Shown: positions 31,328-34,812 of the stretch, one piece after another
How the letters are laid out: the number at the start of each line of letters is the position of its first letter
Numbering within the stretch: the first letter of the stretch is position 1
Source: Bacilli bacterium
Lineage (GTDB): Bacteria > Bacillota_I > Bacilli_A > RF39 > UBA660
NCBI GenBank assembly: GCA_017511805.1
Contig: JAFWJA010000009.1
Span: 1 to 34,812, forward strand
Reading direction: 5' to 3'
DNA length: 34,812 nucleotides
Program-made: the position numbers and the translations under genes
Notes under the pieces: generated by a model
What the model was told of the DNA's origin: nothing
Databases searched by the model: none
Seen by the model: only the letters and a program-made list of their open reading frames with translations

Positions 31328-31600
31328 ATGGCTAGAAGTTTAAAAAAAGGACCTTACGTTTTTGATAGATTAATGAAAAAGGTTCAAGAAATGAATAATA
31401 GTGGAAAAAAAGAAGTCGTTAAGACTTGGTCACGTCGTTCAACTATTTTTCCTGAATTTATTGGACACACATTTGCAGTTCACAATGGAAAAGAATTTAT
31501 TCCAGTTTATGTTACTGAAGATATGGTAGGTCACAAACTTGGAGAATTTGCTCCAACTAGAAAATTCGGTGGACACGGAAAAAATAGTGATGAGAAATAA
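31328..31600 (+). CDS. rpsS: 30S ribosomal protein S19
   Basis: Forms a complex with S13 in the 30S head next to the A-site. Seen: [17 protein letters not shown] start and [17 protein letters not shown], then FGGHG. 90 residues, normal. Its ribosome site (GGAAAGGATG) is weaker than those of its neighbours. Confidence 0.97.
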   Translation: MARSLKKGPYVFDRLMKKVQEMNNSGKKEVVKTWSRRSTIFPEFIGHTFAVHNGKEFIPVYVTEDMVGHKLGEFAPTRKFGGHGKNSDEK

Positions 31601-31634
31601 TAGTTGAACTTAACTTTAGGAAGGAGATTTTGTA

Positions 31635-31970
31635 ATGGAAGCAAGAGCAACTGCTAGAACAGTATTACTTGTTCCTAGAAAAGCTAGATTAGTTACTCGC
31701 TTAATACAAGGAAAAAGTATTGCTGAAGCTAGTGCAATATTAAATAATATGAATAAAAAGTCTGCTCGTTTAATAGAAAAAGTTTTAGTTTCTGCAGTAG
31801 CAAATGCTGAAAATAACTTAAAATTAGACAGAAACAACTTATATGTTAAATCAGCATACATAAATGATGGTCCAATTTTAAAAAGACATAGATTTGGATC
31901 TAGAACACATATTGATAGACACGATAAGAAAACAAGTCATATCACAGTAGTGGTAGCAGAGAAAAATTAG
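31635..31970 (+). CDS. rplV: 50S ribosomal protein L22
   Basis: Tunnel-lining protein; its beta-hairpin tip affects macrolide sensitivity. Seen: V-P-R-K-A-R-L-V-T-R-L-I-Q-G-K core helix, SARLIEKVLVSAVANAENN, hairpin and closing K-K-T-S-H-I-T-V-V-V. 111 residues. Ribosome site GGAAGGAG. No insertions in the hairpin are evident. Confidence 0.97.
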   Translation: MEARATARTVLLVPRKARLVTRLIQGKSIAEASAILNNMNKKSARLIEKVLVSAVANAENNLKLDRNNLYVKSAYINDGPILKRHRFGSRTHIDRHDKKTSHITVVVAEKN

Positions 31971-31986
31971 TGAAGGAGGTTAATTT

Positions 31987-32667
31987 ATGGGACAAAAGGT
32001 AAATCCAGTCGGAATGAGAATTGGTATTAACAAAGATTGGTCAAGTAAATGGTTTGCTGAAAAAGCAGATTTTGCTAAATATTTAAAAGCAGATAACGAA
32101 ATCAGAAAATATTTACTTGAAAAATTAAAAGATGCATCTGTATCTTCAATTGATGTTAATAGAAATAACAAGAAGACTGAAGTAGTTATTTACACTGCTA
32201 AACCTGGTATTGTTATAGGTCATGGCGGTGAAGAAATAGAAAAAATTAAGAACGAATTAAATAAATTAACAAATGAAAATATAATTGTTTCAATATTTGA
32301 AGTTAAGAATCCTGATTTAGTTGCTAAATTAGTTGCTGAAAATATTGCTAAACAAATTGAAAACCGTGGATCATATAAAATGGCACAAAAAAGAGCTATT
32401 CGTAATACTATGAAAGCTGGTGCTAAAGGTATTAAAACAATCGTTTCTGGAAGATTAAACGGGGCTGATATAGCTAGAAGCGAAGGTTATAATGAAGGAA
32501 CAACACCTCTACATACATTAAGAGCTGATATCGACTATGCAACAGCAGAAGCTGATACAACTTTTGGTAAAATTGGTGTTAAAGTTTGGATATACAAAGG
32601 TGAAGTACTTCCAAAGAAGAATGTAAAAGGAGGTAAAGAACATGGCGTTAATTCCAAAAAGAACTAA
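31987..32667 (+). CDS. rpsC: 30S ribosomal protein S3
   Basis: Part of the mRNA entry tunnel and helicase site. Seen: [21 protein letters not shown] start, KH domain with [19 protein letters not shown] (the GxxG loop reads GHGG), and C-terminal domain with [21 protein letters not shown]. 226 residues. Ribosome site AAGGAGG. Its last 26 bases overlap the start of rplP. Confidence 0.98.
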   Translation: MGQKVNPVGMRIGINKDWSSKWFAEKADFAKYLKADNEIRKYLLEKLKDASVSSIDVNRNNKKTEVVIYTAKPGIVIGHGGEEIEKIKNELNKLTNENIIVSIFEVKNPDLVAKLVAENIAKQIENRGSYKMAQKRAIRNTMKAGAKGIKTIVSGRLNGADIARSEGYNEGTTPLHTLRADIDYATAEADTTFGKIGVKVWIYKGEVLPKKNVKGGKEHGVNSKKN

Positions 32668-33076
32668 GCACAGAAAAAATCATAGAGTTTACTATGATGG
32701 AAAAGCAAAAGGAAATACTGAATTACATTTCGGTAGTTATGGTTTACAAGCTAAAACTGGTGCTTGGGTTACTCAACAACAAATTGAGGCTGCTAGAGTA
32801 GCAATGACTCGTTATATGAAAAGAGGAGGAACTGTTTATACTAACATTTTCCCACACTTATCATTAACAAGACACGCTGCTGAAGCTAGACAAGGTAAAG
32901 GTAAAGGTGAACCAGAGCTATGGGTAGCAGTAGTCAAAGAAGGCAAAATAATGTTTGAAATTGACGGTATTACTGAAGATGTAGCTAGAGAAGCATTAAG
33001 ACTTGCATCACACAAATTACCTGTTAAATGTAAGTTTGTTAAAAAAGAAGAAAGTGGTGAAGTAAATGAAGGCTAA
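32642..33076 (+). CDS. rplP: 50S ribosomal protein L16
   Basis: Sits beside the A-site tRNA elbow and helps organise the peptidyl-transferase region. Seen: [39 protein letters not shown] and [19 protein letters not shown] ending. Odd: the usual loop T-K-K-P-A-E-x-R-M-G-S-G-K-G reads [15 protein letters not shown], changing several residues near the tRNA. 144 residues. Start overlaps rpsC by 26 bases, with AAAGGAGG upstream inside rpsC. Confidence 0.97.
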   Translation: MALIPKRTKHRKNHRVYYDGKAKGNTELHFGSYGLQAKTGAWVTQQQIEAARVAMTRYMKRGGTVYTNIFPHLSLTRHAAEARQGKGKGEPELWVAVVKEGKIMFEIDGITEDVAREALRLASHKLPVKCKFVKKEESGEVNEG

Positions 33077-33263
33077 AGAATTAAGAGAGTTAACCACTGA
33101 AGAGTTACTAAAAAAGGTTGAAGAATTAAAAGCAGAACTTTATAATTTAAGATTTGCTAATGCAACTGGTAATTTAGAAAAACCTTCAAAAATAAAAGAA
33201 GATAGAAAGACAATCGCGAGAATTAAACAAATTTTAACTGAACGCGAAAATGAAACTAAATAG
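33066..33263 (+). CDS. rpmC: 50S ribosomal protein L29
   Basis: Small two-helix protein at the tunnel exit next to L23. Seen: [20 protein letters not shown], then [13 protein letters not shown] and a basic third helix. 65 residues, normal. Overlaps the end of rplP by 11 bases; the AGTGGTGA inside rplP serves as ribosome site. Confidence 0.96.
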   Translation: MKAKELRELTTEELLKKVEELKAELYNLRFANATGNLEKPSKIKEDRKTIARIKQILTERENETK

Positions 33264-33272
33264 GAGGCTTAA

Positions 33273-33530
33273 ATGGAAAAAAGAAGAAAAGAACTAATTG
33301 GAATTGTTACAAGTGATAAGAACGATAAGACAATAACAGTTACTATTGAAACTTATAAGAAAAGCCCATTATATGGAAAACGTGTTAAATCTTCAAAGAA
33401 ATATAGAGCACATGATGAAGAAAACAAAGCTAAAGTTGGAGATAAAGTACGTATAGTAGAGACTAAACCAGTATCTAAAACAGTTAGATATGAATTAGTT
33501 GAGATTGTTGAAGAAGCAATAATCTTATAA
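33273..33530 (+). CDS. rpsQ: 30S ribosomal protein S17
   Basis: OB-fold 16S rRNA-binding protein of the 30S body. Seen: [39 protein letters not shown], and [15 protein letters not shown]. 85 residues, normal. Ribosome site AGGAGG, 6 bases from ATG. Confidence 0.97.
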   Translation: MEKRRKELIGIVTSDKNDKTITVTIETYKKSPLYGKRVKSSKKYRAHDEENKAKVGDKVRIVETKPVSKTVRYELVEIVEEAIIL

Positions 33531-33557
33531 TCTCTAAAGAAACAAAGGAGGATTAAT

Positions 33558-33923
33558 ATGATTCAACAAGAAAGTCGCTTAAAAGTAGCAGATAACTCTG
33601 GTGCTAAGGAAGTATTAGTTATTAGAGTTCTTGGTGGAAATAAAACTTTTGGTAGCTTAGGAGATGTAGTTGTTGCTACAGTTAAAAAAGCTACACCAAA
33701 CGGTACTATTAAGGCTGGAAAAGTTGTTAAAGCTGTTGTTGTTAGAACTAAGAAACCAGTTAGAAGAAATGATGGTTCTTATATAAGATTTGATGACAAT
33801 GCATGCGTTATAATTAACGATGATAAGAGTCCAGTTGGTACACGTGTACTTGGTCCAGTAGCACGTGAACTTCGTGATAATGATTATATGAAAATTGTTT
33901 CACTAGCTAAAGAAGTGCTATAG
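33558..33923 (+). CDS. rplN: 50S ribosomal protein L14
   Basis: Interface protein contacting 16S helix 14 and the docking site of the silencing factor RsfS. Seen: [19 protein letters not shown], and [29 protein letters not shown]. 121 residues, one short of the usual 122. Ribosome site AAAGGAGG. Confidence 0.98.
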   Translation: MIQQESRLKVADNSGAKEVLVIRVLGGNKTFGSLGDVVVATVKKATPNGTIKAGKVVKAVVVRTKKPVRRNDGSYIRFDDNACVIINDDKSPVGTRVLGPVARELRDNDYMKIVSLAKEVL

Positions 33924-33943
33924 GATAAATAAGGAGGACATTT

Positions 33944-34255
33944 ATGAACTTAAAAGTAGGAGATAAAGTTGTAGTTATTTCTGGTAAATCTAAAGGTTCT
34001 GAAGGTAAAATAATTAAAACATTAAAGAAAGAAAATAAAGTTATTGTTGAAGGATGCAACATGGTTACTAAACATGTTAAACCTAGTGGACAAAACGAAA
34101 ATGGTGGTATTGTTAAACAAGAAGCACCTATTCATGTATCTAATGTTATGATTATAGATCCAAAGACTAAAAAGAGAACTAGAATTGCACACAAAGTTGA
34201 TGAAAAAGGAAATAAAGTTAGAATTTCAGTAAAATCTAAAGAAATACTTAAATAG
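33944..34255 (+). CDS. rplX: 50S ribosomal protein L24
   Basis: Assembly initiator protein bound to the 5' end of 23S rRNA. Seen: KOW motif K-V-G-D-K-V-V-V-I-S-G-K-S-K-G-S-E-G-K-I, then N-M-V-T-K-H-V-K-P and P-I-H-V-S-N-V-M. 103 residues, normal. Ribosome site AAGGAGG. Confidence 0.97.
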   Translation: MNLKVGDKVVVISGKSKGSEGKIIKTLKKENKVIVEGCNMVTKHVKPSGQNENGGIVKQEAPIHVSNVMIIDPKTKKRTRIAHKVDEKGNKVRISVKSKEILK

Positions 34256-34272
34256 TGGAAGGAGGGTAAATT

Positions 34273-34812
34273 ATGAACCGCCTAAGTGAAAAATATAAAA
34301 ATGAAATTGTTCCAAAATTAATGGAAAAATATAATTATACTTCAGTAATGCAAGTACCAAAATTAGAAAAGATTGTTATTAATATTGGTGTTGGTGATGC
34401 AACATTAAATGATAAATATTTAGAAGCTGCTTGTAACGAACTTGAATTAATTACAGGTAATAAACCAGTAGTTACTAAAGCTAAGAAATCTATAGCTGGT
34501 TTCAAGTTAAGAGAAGGACAAGCAATTGGATGTAAAGTTACTCTAAGAGGAGATAAAATGTATACATTCTTAGATAAATTAATAAGAATGGCATTACCTG
34601 GTGTTAGAGACTTTAGAGGTGTTTCACCAAAAGCATTCGATGGAAGAGGAAATTATACATTAGGAATTAAAGAACAAATGATTTTTGCAGAAATAGAATA
34701 CGATAACATTGTAAAGACTCGTGGAATGGATATTGTTTTTGTTACAACAGCAAAGACAAATGAGGAAGCGTTTGATTTATTAAATGAAATCGGAATTCCT
34801 TTTAGAAAGTAA
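34273..34812 (+). CDS. rplE: 50S ribosomal protein L5
   Basis: Part of the central protuberance, binding 5S rRNA and P-site tRNA. Seen: [46 protein letters not shown] and [15 protein letters not shown]. 179 residues, complete; its stop is the last codon of the window. Ribosome site GGAAGGAGGG. The operon surely continues beyond (usually S14, S8, L6). Confidence 0.98.
   Translation: MNRLSEKYKNEIVPKLMEKYNYTSVMQVPKLEKIVINIGVGDATLNDKYLEAACNELELITGNKPVVTKAKKSIAGFKLREGQAIGCKVTLRGDKMYTFLDKLIRMALPGVRDFRGVSPKAFDGRGNYTLGIKEQMIFAEIEYDNIVKTRGMDIVFVTTAKTNEEAFDLLNEIGIPFRK

Noticed and set aside
1..34812. CRISPR arrays, tRNA or rRNA genes, prophage genes
   Set aside because: No regularly spaced repeats, cloverleaf-like or 16S/23S/5S segments, or phage structural genes were found by reading both strands; the only mobile element seen is the IS30 end.

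Overview
The window looks like a chromosomal segment of a very AT-rich, low-GC Gram-positive bacterium (Bacillota). An uncultured host-associated lineage near Erysipelotrichia or the RF39 group is my best guess; no taxonomic marker was searched. Support comes from PolC-type replicative polymerase, EzrA, RNase J, Ddl and UgtP-like glycolipid synthase, heavy A/T codon bias, TAA/TAG stops almost everywhere, and an S10 operon in standard order. UGA is a stop (one case) and Trp is UGG, so the code is the ordinary bacterial one.

Layout. 1-138: the end of an IS30-family element (transposase running leftward off the window) abutting an old terminator. 205-5014: C1B aminopeptidase, a zinc-ribbon/DUF4190 and DUF2752 membrane pair, an anchored secreted protein, a PAP2 phosphatase and a pyrimidine-nucleoside phosphorylase. 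5091-12523: polC-ddl, then a CmpB-like membrane protein overlapping a diacylglycerol glucosyltransferase. 12544-15196 (minus): a 646-aa orphan and rpsD with a long structured leader. 15449-19867: an unknown 347-aa protein, ezrA with a small membrane protein, a divergent deacetylase-like protein and a 62-aa protein. 19983-25756: an RNase J-family protein with a ruined active site, FtsK/SpoIIIE, and a membrane-anchored WG-repeat protein. 25898-28141: a sigma region 4 / RNAP alpha-CTD fusion with an overlapping 53-aa coiled-coil protein, then an unknown 196-aa protein. 28234-34812: S10 operon leader and rpsJ-rplC-rplD-rplW-rplB-rpsS-rplV-rpsC-rplP-rpmC-rpsQ-rplN-rplX-rplE.

Most genes are housekeeping: replication (polC), chromosome segregation (ftsK), division (ezrA), wall and membrane synthesis (ddl, ugtP-like, PAP2), RNA decay and translation. 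Many transcription units are separated by clear intrinsic hairpin terminators that often include the stop codon. Many non-ribosomal genes carry a compact start module: a -10 box (often TG-extended) followed within about 15-30 bases by AGGTGAT and the start codon, giving predicted 5' leaders of only about 7-20 nt.

The most unusual item is the protein at 25898-27340, which joins the sigma-70 -35-recognition domain to the UP-element-binding alpha-CTD and lacks sigma regions 2 and 3. It looks like a detached promoter-recognition module. Its own promoter has the only perfect TTGACA I found, behind an A/T tract and over an inverted repeat, which suggests autoregulation.
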